Source of the DNA: Flavobacterium sp. SCGC AAA160-P02
Lineage (GTDB): Bacteria; Bacteroidota; Bacteroidia; Flavobacteriales; Flavobacteriaceae
Direction of reading: 5' to 3'
Length of the DNA stretch: 64,000 nucleotides
Assembly: GCA_000383355.1 (NCBI GenBank)
Contig: KB911090.1
Coordinates: 75,502 to 139,501, forward strand
The notes under the pieces are model-generated. The model was not told the DNA's origin. It saw only the letters and a list, made by a program, of their open reading frames with translations, and ran no database searches. Both the position numbers and the translations under genes were made by a program. Numbering within the stretch: position 1 is the stretch's first letter; each line of letters begins with the position of its first letter. Shown here piece after piece: positions 1 to 8,324 of this stretch.

Positions 1-225
1 TGTAAAATAGAGATCCGCTAAACCATCATTATTAAAATCTGCAGCGGCTACTCCGGCTCCGTTATAATAATATAAATAGTTTAAAATATTTAAATCAGTG
101 GTACTTGTTAAGTTATTTTGAAACTGTATTTGAGTTTTATTACTAGGTAAGCTAACAAACAAAGAATCATTGTTGTTACAAGATACTAATAAGAAAAGAA
201 GACTACATACTATAAACTCTTTCAT
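1..225 (-). CDS. FG-GAP/VCBS-repeat lipoprotein, 5' part only (cut by window edge)
   Basis: An open frame runs from an ATG at 225 to the window edge and gives 75 residues. The N-terminus is a short lipoprotein signal ending in LLVSC, so the mature protein would be membrane-anchored. Residues after about 55 read GAGVAAADFNNDGLADLYFT, the calcium-binding-like DxNxDGxxD core of FG-GAP/VCBS blades. Large lipoproteins of this kind (often with a C-terminal ASPIC/UnbV domain) are frequently encoded after SusC/SusD pairs in marine Bacteroidota and are presumed surface glycan-binding or processing partners. It lies 119 bases after susD on the same strand, with a strong hairpin between. The family call is firm; substrate and full length cannot be seen. 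Confidence 0.75.
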   Translation of the reverse strand, partial: MKEFIVCSLLFLLVSCNNNDSLFVSLPSNKTQIQFQNNLTSTTDLNILNYLYYYNGAGVAAADFNNDGLADLYFT

Positions 226-290
226 GTTGTAAGAGGTTATTATATTTAAAGAAGTTTAAACCACTTCAAAGTAAATAAGTTTTGTAAATA

Positions 291-320
291 ATTAAAGAGG
301 GTAAAAATACCCTCTTTAAT
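291..320 (-). terminator. Strong intergenic hairpin between SusD and the FG-GAP gene
   Basis: A perfect 13-base-pair stem (291-303 with 308-320) closes a four-base loop. On the minus strand it follows the SusD stop and is followed by a U-rich but interrupted stretch. It may be a partial terminator, or a 3' stabilising hairpin that lowers expression of the downstream FG-GAP gene relative to SusC/SusD. Confidence 0.6.
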
Positions 321-344
321 TTTAATATCAATAAAAGATAAAAT

Positions 345-1892
345 TTAGTATCCTGGATTCTGAACTAAATTAGGATTTGATAACAATGCTGTTAATGGAA
401 TTGGGAATAAGTTTTTATTCGCATCTCCAACAGCTGCTGGGTCTTTAAACTCCCAGTCTTTTGTAAATTGACCAAATCTAATTAAATCGTTACGTCTAAA
501 AAATTCAACATACAATTCTCTACCTCTTTCGTCTATCATATCATCTAAACTTAGAGATCCTAAAGGAGTTGCATCCCTTAAAACTCTTAATTCATTTACT
601 TCAGCCAAAGCTTCACCGGCATTTCCTGCTCTTAACATTGCTTCTGCTCTCATTAAGTGAGCATCTGCATATCTGAAAATAGTTTCGTGAGCTCTAAAAG
701 AATCTTCATTTGTACCATTAAAAGGGTGGTACTTAATAACTCTAATGGCTTGTGTTTCATTACTATTAGTTAAACTAAAGTCTCTTGAATACACCAAAGG
801 ATTTCCTGCTCTATCTGTTAAAGCTTGTCCAGTACCAGAGTATTGCTGACCTACTAAGAAGCCATACCCCATACCATAGTTGTCTGTATTATTTGCATTT
901 GAAGCGTCTGGTACCCATCCTCTTCTTTCTTCTTGTCCAGAACCTACATAGTTTTCATTGGCATCTCCTTCAAATAAATCATAAAATTCAGCTAACGTAG
1001 AAAAACCATTCCAACCTCCACCTTGGTTAGGCGTTACCATGTTGTAATGCATACCATTCCAGATTCTGTTTCCAATTCCTATGTTTCCAAACAAAACGGT
1101 TTCTGTATTTACAGTTGGTTCAAATAATTTGAAATATCCATCCTGTAAAGCAAATCCACTAGCTTCAACAGCATTTACAGCATTAATTACTTCTTGGTAA
1201 TTAGGTGCTGAACCTGTATAACGTTCGCTGTTTAAAATTAATTTTGCTTTTAGAAAGTTAGCCGCTGCTTTAGATGCGCCGTTTGTTTCCATACTTGGAC
1301 CAGTATTAGGCAATCCTCCAATAGCTTCGTTTAAGTCATTTAAAATATAAGCATAGGCTTCAGATGGTGACAGTACAACTGGTGTTGCAACTGGATCATC
1401 TGTAGCTTCTCTAAATGGATTTTGACCCCACATATCTAACACAAAGAACATGCTGAAAGCTCTTAAAAACTTTGCTTCAGCTACTTGTTGCTGAGATGAA
1501 TTACTCAGAGGATCAATAATTTGACTTGCTTTTAACACCTTAGAGTTTAACTGGTTCCAGGTACTTAATAAGAAACCATGATCTACTTTCCATGTATGAT
1601 TGTGAAGTGAACGCCACAATCCGTTATCTCCCCAGTCACTTCCTCTTGTAGGAATTACTTGCTCGTCTGTAGTTACTTCGTTCAAAGCAAAGAAATTTGC
1701 CTGATCTCCTAACATACCCCATGTTTCACCATACAGTCCGTTTAGCGATTCTTGTGAATCAGCTACCCCTGTAAAAGAAACATCTTGTATCACTGAATCC
1801 GTAGCCTCAAGTTCTAAATCTGAACAAGAATAAAGTGCTGTCATGGAAATAAGTGATAGTAAAACTATTTTTAAATTAAATTGTTTTTTCAT
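345..1892 (-). CDS. SusD/RagB family nutrient-uptake outer membrane lipoprotein
   Basis: A 515-residue SusD-like surface lipoprotein that caps the SusC channel and captures oligosaccharide (or another nutrient) before TonB-dependent import. The signal MKKQFNLKIVLLSLISMTALYSC ends in a lipobox-like cysteine followed by acidic residues (SDLELEATD), as expected for surface-exported Bacteroidota lipoproteins. The family's TPR-like helices are visible, for example AEAKFLRAFSMFFVLDMWG near residue 140 and RADAHLMRAEAMLRAGNAG-like text near 410. The C-terminus carries the usual ELYVEFFRRNDLIRFG and NLFPIPLTAL motifs. It starts 12 bases after susC stops, so the two are co-transcribed. The sequence does not show the substrate. 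Confidence 0.96.
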   Translation of the reverse strand: MKKQFNLKIVLLSLISMTALYSCSDLELEATDSVIQDVSFTGVADSQESLNGLYGETWGMLGDQANFFALNEVTTDEQVIPTRGSDWGDNGLWRSLHNHTWKVDHGFLLSTWNQLNSKVLKASQIIDPLSNSSQQQVAEAKFLRAFSMFFVLDMWGQNPFREATDDPVATPVVLSPSEAYAYILNDLNEAIGGLPNTGPSMETNGASKAAANFLKAKLILNSERYTGSAPNYQEVINAVNAVEASGFALQDGYFKLFEPTVNTETVLFGNIGIGNRIWNGMHYNMVTPNQGGGWNGFSTLAEFYDLFEGDANENYVGSGQEERRGWVPDASNANNTDNYGMGYGFLVGQQYSGTGQALTDRAGNPLVYSRDFSLTNSNETQAIRVIKYHPFNGTNEDSFRAHETIFRYADAHLMRAEAMLRAGNAGEALAEVNELRVLRDATPLGSLSLDDMIDERGRELYVEFFRRNDLIRFGQFTKDWEFKDPAAVGDANKNLFPIPLTALLSNPNLVQNPGY

Positions 1893-1904
1893 CTTTTATA
1901 TTTT

Positions 1905-4900
1905 TTAAAATTTTGCGTTAATTCCAAAAGTAATTGTCGTTGGATTTGGATATGCTCCATAATCCATTCCAATAGAAGGTAAATTACCTCCTGTAGCAGA
2001 ACTAACTTCTGGATCTAATCCTGAATAATCTGTAGATAACCATAGGTTTTGCCCTGTTACAGAGAATACCATAGATTTAAAAACCCCTTCTCCAGATAGT
2101 GGCATGTCATAAGCTAAAGATAAATTTTGCAATCTCACAAAATCTCCTTTTTCTAAAAACCTAGTAGACGCAGCAGCAGATGCTCCTAATGCTTCTCCAC
2201 TTGTTAACGTTTCTGGAAGTACATTTCTAGTTGTATTAAACGCTCCTGCAGTAAAGAATGCATTTGCTGTGTTGTTGTATATGTAGTGACCAAACTGCCC
2301 ATTAAAATAAGCAGACATTGTAAATCTCTTATAACTTAAATTGGTAGATAAACCTCCTGTTAAATTAGGTAAAGCACTTTTTCCAACAAAACTTTTTTCT
2401 TCACTTATAATTGGTTGTCCAGCTCCATCATATCCATCAAACTCTAATAAATAATAAGAAAATAATGAATGTCCTTCTTGCAATCTCATTGCAAAAGCAC
2501 CAGACAATCCTGGTCCGTTTACATTAGCAAAGTCATATTGTCCAGAAAGAGATTCTACCATATTATCATTGTAAGCAATGTTAAAGTTTGCAGACCAGTT
2601 AAAATCTTCTGTTTGAACTAAATCATACCCTAAAGAAAATTCAACCCCTTGATTTACAATTTTTGAATCTGGTAAGTTTCTAAATTTTTGAGATAAAATA
2701 GCCGGTTGAGCTTCATCAACTAAAAATAATAAATCTTGTGTTTCTTTTCTGTATACATCTATACTTCCAGAAAGTCTGTCATTATTAAAACCGAAATCTA
2801 ATCCTGTCGCATATTGTAATGTTGATTCCCATTTAAGGTCATTACCACCAAATGAAACAATACCATTACCGTTACTTAGATCTATCTCCCCGTTATTTTG
2901 AGGATTTAATCCATTCCAACGAGATCTGTTTACATAATTACCATAACCTACTCCTTCTTGGTTTCCAGTTAAACCTGCACTTACACGTAGTTTTAACGTA
3001 GACATATTACTATCACTCATAAAGTCTTCTTCGTTTAACTTCCATGCGAAAGCTCCTGAAGGAAAATAACCATATCTGTTTGCTTCTGGAAAAGCAGAAG
3101 AACCATCAGCTCTTACTGTAGCAGTAAACAAATACTTGTCTGCTATTGTATAATTTACTCTTCCAAAAAATGATTGTAACTCTGTTGTATTATCATAAGA
3201 ATCAACAGCTAAAGATCTTACTCCAGATTTTGATGTTCTTGGTGTAAAGCTAGAAGTTGTAAAATCTAATCCATCAAACCCTCTTACGTATACTCCATCA
3301 ATATTTGGTGCGTAACCAAATTGTTGATACTGACCTGATATTTCGCCAGCAATACCTGTAACAATATTTTTAAGGCTAGATCCCATTAAATCTAAATCTT
3401 TTGTTGAGAAACCCCAAGCTCCAGAATACATTCCTGAACTACGGAAACTTTGGTAAGAAAAACCTCCTAAAACATCTAATCTAGAATTTTTATATTCTTT
3501 ATTGTATGATATTGTAGCTTCTAATAATTCGTTTTGTACTTCTAACACATTATAAGCTCCTCTACCATTACCTGGTATTCCATCTTCTAACCCTAACACA
3601 TCAGCTGAAGTAACAGAAAAGTTGTCAGAATCTGATTGATCTAGACCAACAGATACTTTCGCTTTTAAATTAGAAGTTAAATCATATTCAAGAGATACAT
3701 TGGCTAAGTATCTATTTGTATTTGTTGTTCCTTTTGTATATGCTAATAAGTTAGCAGGGTTTACCAAAGTTCCTCCATCGTAATCTGGGTCATTAGGCCA
3801 AGTAGGATTTGCAGAAAAAGCTGCTCCTAAAATATCTCCTTTGTAACCAGCAGTTCCTCCAGTAGGTGCTAAATTATCATCTACTCTAGATACAGATCCT
3901 TGAAAAGAAAGTGTTAACTTATCATCTAAAAATCGTTGATTAAGATTTAATCTTGCTGTAAGTCTTTCTAAATTTGAATTCTCAACAATACCTGTTTGAT
4001 TTCCAAAACCTAAAGTAGCTATATAAGATCCTTTGTCATGAGACTTAGAATAACTTAAATTTTGATTGTGTGATTGAGCTGTTCTAAAAACAACATCTTG
4101 CCAATCTGTTGAAGATCCAACATTACTTACTGCATCTACAGCCAATCCTAATCTCCTTCTTTCTGAAATAAATTGACTAGCATTTAGTAGATTATAAGTT
4201 TGTCTTGCCTTAGAAGAACTAACATTTGCTTGGTAATTAAACTCCCCTTTTTTAGATCTTCCTTGCTTAGTAGTAACAATAACAACCCCATTTGCTCCTC
4301 TAGAACCATAAATGGCTGTAGCTGATGCATCTTTCAAAATACTAATACTTTCAATATCGTTAGGATTTAAAAAGCTAAGTGGGTTTTTTGCTGGATTTCC
4401 TCCAAGACCAATAACATTTGCTCCTGCAGTTGTTGCACCTCCTGATAAAGGAATCCCATCTACTACAAATAATGGATTGTTATTAGATCTAACAGAGTTA
4501 GAACCTCTAATACGAATATTAACTCCTGCTCCAGGTGCTCCACTTGTGCTTGAGATTTGAACCCCAGCAGTTTTACCCTGTATTAATTGTTCTGGCGAAG
4601 AAATAACACCCTTGTTAAAGTCTTCTGATTTTACAGAAGTAACAGATCCTGTTGCATCTTTAACTGTAGTTGAACCGTACCCAATAACTACTATTTCGTC
4701 TAGCTCTGTAGCGTCTTGCGTCATAGTAACATTTATTACAGCTTCAGAACCTACAGTTCTTTGTTCTGTTTTGTACCCAAGATAGTTGTAAACTAACACA
4801 TCGCCTTGATTAGCGCTAATTGTGTAGTTTCCATCAAAATCTGTTTGTACCCCCGTTGTTGTACCTTTTATGGTAATACTAACGCCTGGTAAACTACCAT

Positions 4901-5000
4901 CGGCATCAGAAACAACTCCTTTAACTGATTGTCCATAGGAAACACTACCTATAAGTAGCATTAAAATCAGTAAAGGTTTTTTAAGTAAACTATTTTTCAT
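1905..5000 (-). CDS. SusC/RagA family TonB-linked outer membrane protein
   Basis: A 1031-residue TonB-dependent transporter of the SusC type. A signal peptide (about 1-23, ending SVSYGQ) precedes a carboxypeptidase-regulatory-like domain (about 24-105, with GVSITIKGTTTGVQTDFDGNY). Next come the SusC signature ELDEIVVIGYGS, a plug domain (about 115-245, with SISILKDASATAIYGSRGA) and a long beta-barrel ending in an aromatic-rich terminal strand (ITFGINAKF). It imports the ligand captured by the SusD protein, powered by TonB-ExbBD. It is the first gene of the susC-susD-FG-GAP unit, behind a 327-base regulatory region that holds a LacI-type palindrome. The linked 3-keto-glycoside genes suggest a glycoside substrate, by inference only. 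Confidence 0.97.
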   Translation of the reverse strand: MKNSLLKKPLLILMLLIGSVSYGQSVKGVVSDADGSLPGVSITIKGTTTGVQTDFDGNYTISANQGDVLVYNYLGYKTEQRTVGSEAVINVTMTQDATELDEIVVIGYGSTTVKDATGSVTSVKSEDFNKGVISSPEQLIQGKTAGVQISSTSGAPGAGVNIRIRGSNSVRSNNNPLFVVDGIPLSGGATTAGANVIGLGGNPAKNPLSFLNPNDIESISILKDASATAIYGSRGANGVVIVTTKQGRSKKGEFNYQANVSSSKARQTYNLLNASQFISERRRLGLAVDAVSNVGSSTDWQDVVFRTAQSHNQNLSYSKSHDKGSYIATLGFGNQTGIVENSNLERLTARLNLNQRFLDDKLTLSFQGSVSRVDDNLAPTGGTAGYKGDILGAAFSANPTWPNDPDYDGGTLVNPANLLAYTKGTTNTNRYLANVSLEYDLTSNLKAKVSVGLDQSDSDNFSVTSADVLGLEDGIPGNGRGAYNVLEVQNELLEATISYNKEYKNSRLDVLGGFSYQSFRSSGMYSGAWGFSTKDLDLMGSSLKNIVTGIAGEISGQYQQFGYAPNIDGVYVRGFDGLDFTTSSFTPRTSKSGVRSLAVDSYDNTTELQSFFGRVNYTIADKYLFTATVRADGSSAFPEANRYGYFPSGAFAWKLNEEDFMSDSNMSTLKLRVSAGLTGNQEGVGYGNYVNRSRWNGLNPQNNGEIDLSNGNGIVSFGGNDLKWESTLQYATGLDFGFNNDRLSGSIDVYRKETQDLLFLVDEAQPAILSQKFRNLPDSKIVNQGVEFSLGYDLVQTEDFNWSANFNIAYNDNMVESLSGQYDFANVNGPGLSGAFAMRLQEGHSLFSYYLLEFDGYDGAGQPIISEEKSFVGKSALPNLTGGLSTNLSYKRFTMSAYFNGQFGHYIYNNTANAFFTAGAFNTTRNVLPETLTSGEALGASAAASTRFLEKGDFVRLQNLSLAYDMPLSGEGVFKSMVFSVTGQNLWLSTDYSGLDPEVSSATGGNLPSIGMDYGAYPNPTTITFGINAKF

Positions 5001-5157
5001 AAAAGTTTAATTTTAATTAATAATGATTTGTTTGTTTTAATTTTTTGAGATTATTGCCAAATTAACACTTTTTTAACTTTAAAAGAAATAAAGTGACAAT
5101 AAGGTTAGCAAATTAACATTTTTCTGAGCTTAAAAAAAGAATTATGTAATAAAATAA

Positions 5158-5173
5158 ACGAAAACGTTTTCGT
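5158..5173. promoter_or_regulatory. 16-base perfect palindrome, LacI-family-type operator candidate
   Basis: ACGAAAACGTTTTCGT is a perfect palindrome with a central CG, the general form of LacI/GalR/CcpA-family operators. It lies about 158 bases upstream of the susC start and is strikingly GC-punctuated in an AT-rich spacer. No LacI-type regulator is encoded in the window, so the binding protein would have to be elsewhere. Confidence 0.55.
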
Positions 5174-5254
5174 GTTTTTTAACGTTAGTATTTACAATAG
5201 AAAATATCTTTAAACTATTGACTACTAGTAGATTATTTAATAAAAAATTTATAT

Positions 5255-5272
5255 TAAAGTACCGCTACTTTA
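5255..5272 (-). terminator. Weak hairpin after the DUF1080 operon
   Basis: TAAAGTA, a four-base loop and TACTTTA form a 7-base-pair stem. On the minus strand it is followed by an A/T-rich stretch with six Ts. It sits about 55 bases after the stop of the DUF1080 gene and may end the minus-strand operon before susC. The stem is AT-rich, so the call is weak. Confidence 0.35.
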
Positions 5273-5327
5273 GATAAAAGAGTTTAAAAAGTTGGTTTTA
5301 TAAATTATAAATTAATAAAATTCTAGC

Positions 5328-6071
5328 TTAAAGCTCTTTAATCCTGATATTTCTGAAGGAAACTTTGTCGCTATGGTCTTGAAGACCTATGTATCCAGTA
5401 GGATATTTACCAAATCCTTCCCAATCTTTAAACTTAGAATTGGCAACCATTTTTTTCCATTCAATTCCATGAAGAGGAAAAGATATTGTTGTTTTTTCAT
5501 TCATAGTAACACGTGCAATATTGGTCGTATGATTCACCTCTAAAACACATTGATTCCATTCTCCAGCCGGATTTATATGGTCTGCTGGATATCCAATCAT
5601 ATCATATAAAGAACCTGCCTTATGAATTCCGTTCCCCACAAATGAATCTGGATGCTTTGCATTATCTAAAACCTGTATCTCTGGACCTGTCATATAGGCT
5701 TCAGAAAACTTTTCACTTTCATGTACGCCCCAAAAAATACCACTATTCCCTGCTTCTGATATTTTCCACTCTAGTGATAAAATAAAATTAGTATAGGTTT
5801 TCTTTGAAATAATATTTTTCCCTCCTTCTTTACCTGGAGTAAATACCATCGCATCATCTTCAATAGTCCATTCTGGGTAAATGTCTTCAGAAAGATAACC
5901 TCGCCAATTATCTAGCGAACTTCCATCAAATAAAATTGTCCAATCACTTTCATTGATTGTTTCACCTGGTGATGAAACTTTCTCTGTTTCGGCTTTTTCT
6001 TGCGATTTTTTTTCTGTTTGGTTACATGCCACTAAAAAGCATAAACACACTAATAAAGTTATTCTTGCCAT
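5328..6071 (-). CDS. DUF1080 (3-keto-disaccharide hydrolase domain) lipoprotein
   Basis: A 247-residue DUF1080 protein. The signal MARITLLVCLCFLVAC ends in a lipobox cysteine, followed by a charged linker and the domain from about residue 42. It opens with the family pattern WTILFDGSSLDNWRG and continues with NSGIFWGV, PEIQVLDNAKHPD, HINPAGEWNQCVLEV and a final GYIGLQDHSDKVSFRNIRIKEL-type strand. DUF1080 enzymes have a concanavalin-like jelly-roll fold, and characterised members act on 3-keto-glycosides by elimination or hydration rather than ordinary hydrolysis. It is the last gene of a minus-strand operon, 10 bases after the isomerase-like gene. A second DUF1080 copy lies at 14147-14956. 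The fold is certain; the exact step (lyase or hydratase) is not visible. Confidence 0.93.
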   Translation of the reverse strand: MARITLLVCLCFLVACNQTEKKSQEKAETEKVSSPGETINESDWTILFDGSSLDNWRGYLSEDIYPEWTIEDDAMVFTPGKEGGKNIISKKTYTNFILSLEWKISEAGNSGIFWGVHESEKFSEAYMTGPEIQVLDNAKHPDSFVGNGIHKAGSLYDMIGYPADHINPAGEWNQCVLEVNHTTNIARVTMNEKTTISFPLHGIEWKKMVANSKFKDWEGFGKYPTGYIGLQDHSDKVSFRNIRIKEL

Positions 6072-6081
6072 ATTTATAATA

Positions 6082-7140
6082 TTAAATTCCTATGATTCTT
6101 TTTAATTGATCTTCATTTTTATCTGCTTCGCTTCCAGCAAAATCATCAAACTTTTTGCTAGTTGTTTCAATGAGATGATTTTTAATGAAAGTTACGCCTT
6201 CTTTGGCTCCTTGTGCTGGACTTTTTATCACACACTCCCATTCTAATACAGCCCATACATCACAACCATATTCTGTTAGTTTTGAAAAAACTTGCTTAAA
6301 ATCTACTTGGCCATCTCCTGGAGAACGATACCTTCCTGCTCTATTTTTCCAATCATTATAACCTCCAAAAGTTCCTTTTTTACCAGTGGAATGAAATTCT
6401 GCATCTTTTACATGAAAAGCTTTTATAAATTGATGATAGTGATCTATGTATTTTAAATAATCTAATTGTTGTAATACAAAATGTGATGGATCATATAAAA
6501 TATTAACTCTCTTATGATTTCCTGTTGCTGCTAAAAAACGTTCAAAAGTATCTCCATCATGAATGTCTTCAACAGGATGTACTTCATAACAAACATCTAC
6601 GCCTTGATCATCAAAGGTGTTTAAAATAGGCAGCCATCTTGATGCCAATTCTTTAAATCCTGTTTCCACAAGTCCTTTAGGTTGTTGCGGCCAAGGATGA
6701 ACCATAGGCCACAATAAAGAACCTGAAAAAGTAGCATGTGTTTTTAAACCTAAACGCCTACTTACAACGGCAGCTTTTTTCATTTGATCTATGGCCCACA
6801 AGGTTCTTTCTTTTGGTTTTCCTTGTAATTCTTTAGGTGCAAAAACATCAAACATTAGGTCGTGAGCTGAATGAACTGCCACTAGTTGTCCTTGAATATG
6901 AGTTGATAATTCTGTAATTTCCAAGCCAAAAGAATTTATTTTTCCTTTAAACTCATCACAGTATGTTTGACTTTCAGAAGCAATATCTAAATCAATAATA
7001 CTTTTGTCTAATGTAGGTATTTGAACACCAATATACCCAAGGTTACTTGCCCATTTACACAGACCTTCTAAAGAGTTAAAAGGTGCTTTTTCATCCATAA
7101 ATTGTGCTAAAAAAACAGCAGGTCCTTTAATTGTTTTCAT
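6082..7140 (-). CDS. Sugar phosphate isomerase/epimerase-like TIM-barrel protein
   Basis: A 352-residue xylose-isomerase-like TIM barrel without a signal peptide, so cytoplasmic. Family features are the N-terminal substrate-loop region (GYIGVQIPTLD), the metal-site strands CYEVHPVEDIHDGDTFERFL and VNILYDPSHFVLQQLDYLKYI, KAFHVKDAEFH and a terminal AVLEWECVIKSP. The conserved E, D, H and E residues at these strands would bind a divalent metal. Related proteins are usually linked to Gfo/Idh/MocA oxidoreductases and handle keto- or inositol-type sugars by isomerisation or epimerisation. It lies between the MocA-like and DUF1080 genes in one operon with gaps of 23 and 10 bases. The specific reaction is not assignable. 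Confidence 0.9.
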   Translation of the reverse strand: MKTIKGPAVFLAQFMDEKAPFNSLEGLCKWASNLGYIGVQIPTLDKSIIDLDIASESQTYCDEFKGKINSFGLEITELSTHIQGQLVAVHSAHDLMFDVFAPKELQGKPKERTLWAIDQMKKAAVVSRRLGLKTHATFSGSLLWPMVHPWPQQPKGLVETGFKELASRWLPILNTFDDQGVDVCYEVHPVEDIHDGDTFERFLAATGNHKRVNILYDPSHFVLQQLDYLKYIDHYHQFIKAFHVKDAEFHSTGKKGTFGGYNDWKNRAGRYRSPGDGQVDFKQVFSKLTEYGCDVWAVLEWECVIKSPAQGAKEGVTFIKNHLIETTSKKFDDFAGSEADKNEDQLKRIIGI

Positions 7141-7163
7141 ATTTTTTATTCAATAATTAAAAA

Positions 7164-8318
7164 TTACAATGCATAGTTTTCATCAATAGCCACCCATACA
7201 TTTCCGTTTTTATGTGATGTAATAGCTTTTTCTATAAAACTCATACCTCTTACACCATCTATAATGGTTGGAAATTCGCCTTTATTATAAGGTTCATTAC
7301 AAATTGCTCTGGCTACTCCTTTATATATGTTACCCATAGCATCAAAAATTCCTTCTGGATGTCCTGGCGGTAATTTTGTTCCATCTAAAGATAGCTCACT
7401 ATTGTATACATGCCCTGGTTTTAAAACTTGTAATGGTTTTCCGTCTTGCATTAAATACAAGTAATTTGGGTTTTCTTGTTCCCATTTGAGCCCTGCTTTA
7501 TCTCCATACACCTTTACTACAAAACTATTTTCTTCACCTGTGGCAATCTGACTTGCACAAATAACTCCTTTGACGTTTTTAGAGCATCGGAGCAAAATAG
7601 TACCGTCTACGTCCATTGGATTATCATCATAAACATGATTTAAATCTGCTAATATGTTTTCAATTTTAACTCCTGAAACATACTCTAACATATCAAAAGC
7701 ATGGGTTCCAATATCTCCAATACAACAACTTGCCCCTGATTTTTCAGGATTTAAACGCCAGGTTGTTTTTCGTTTTTCTACATCATGTATAATAGGATTT
7801 ATCCATCCTTGGTAATATTGTGCATCTACTTTTTGAACGTTCCCTATTTCTCCATTTAAGATCATTTCGCGCATTTGGCGAACCATAGGATATCCTGTAT
7901 AAGTATAGGTGACTGCAAATACCGTTTTCTTTTCTTGAAGAATTGAATAAAGCTCTTGTGCTTCTTGGTAAGTAGTAGTTAATGGTTTTTCACAAATAAC
8001 ATGAAATCCGTTTTCTAACAGTTTTTTTGCCATAGAAAAATGCAAGAAATTAGGCGTTAAAATAGAAACTACTTGCATTCTTTGCTCTTTTGGCAACTGT
8101 AATTCTTGGGCTACTAAAGTTTCAAAATCTATATAAACTCTGTCTGTTGGGAGACCAATTTTTGTAGCAAACTCAATATTTTCATCCCAATTGGGGTTAA
8201 AAACTCCTCCAACAATTTGATATCTATCAAACATTGAGGAAGCAATACGGTGCAACACGCCAATTAAAGAATTGCCACCACCACCTAAAATTCCTAATCT
8301 TATTTTAGAACTACTCAT
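7164..8318 (-). CDS. Gfo/Idh/MocA family NAD(P)-dependent oxidoreductase
   Basis: A 384-residue dehydrogenase. The Rossmann fold starts at residue 6 with RLGILGGGGNSLIG. The family's cofactor/catalytic EKP triplet is at 110-112 (HVICEKPLTT), and the C-terminal alpha/beta substrate domain carries GDIGTHAFDMLEYVSG with the likely catalytic histidine. It would be soluble and cytoplasmic, interconverting a sugar hydroxyl and a keto group. In a 3-keto-sugar pathway, members of this family reduce the released 3-keto sugar to the normal sugar or set up the reverse oxidation. It is 6 bases from the permease gene upstream and 23 from the isomerase-like gene downstream, so co-transcribed. Substrate and direction are inferred from context. 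Confidence 0.93.
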   Translation of the reverse strand: MSSSKIRLGILGGGGNSLIGVLHRIASSMFDRYQIVGGVFNPNWDENIEFATKIGLPTDRVYIDFETLVAQELQLPKEQRMQVVSILTPNFLHFSMAKKLLENGFHVICEKPLTTTYQEAQELYSILQEKKTVFAVTYTYTGYPMVRQMREMILNGEIGNVQKVDAQYYQGWINPIIHDVEKRKTTWRLNPEKSGASCCIGDIGTHAFDMLEYVSGVKIENILADLNHVYDDNPMDVDGTILLRCSKNVKGVICASQIATGEENSFVVKVYGDKAGLKWEQENPNYLYLMQDGKPLQVLKPGHVYNSELSLDGTKLPPGHPEGIFDAMGNIYKGVARAICNEPYNKGEFPTIIDGVRGMSFIEKAITSHKNGNVWVAIDENYAL

Positions 8319-8324
8319 GTGTTA

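Larger units (their letters stand above)
5001..5327. promoter_or_regulatory. 327-base non-coding region upstream of susC
   Basis: No credible gene is visible. The region is AT-rich and holds, from the susC side: two direct copies of CAAATTAACA (from 5058 and from 5109), which read TTAATTTG on the susC strand and resemble the Bacteroidota -7 element TAnnTTTG with one mismatch; a 16-base palindrome at 5158-5173; a short CTACTAGTAG palindrome near 5222; and a weak hairpin at 5255-5272 behind the DUF1080 gene. I found no convincing -33 partner for either -7-like copy. Confidence 0.55.

Noticed and set aside
4312-4560. Plus-strand ORF inside susC
   Set aside because: Shadow of the conserved plug-domain coding sequence.
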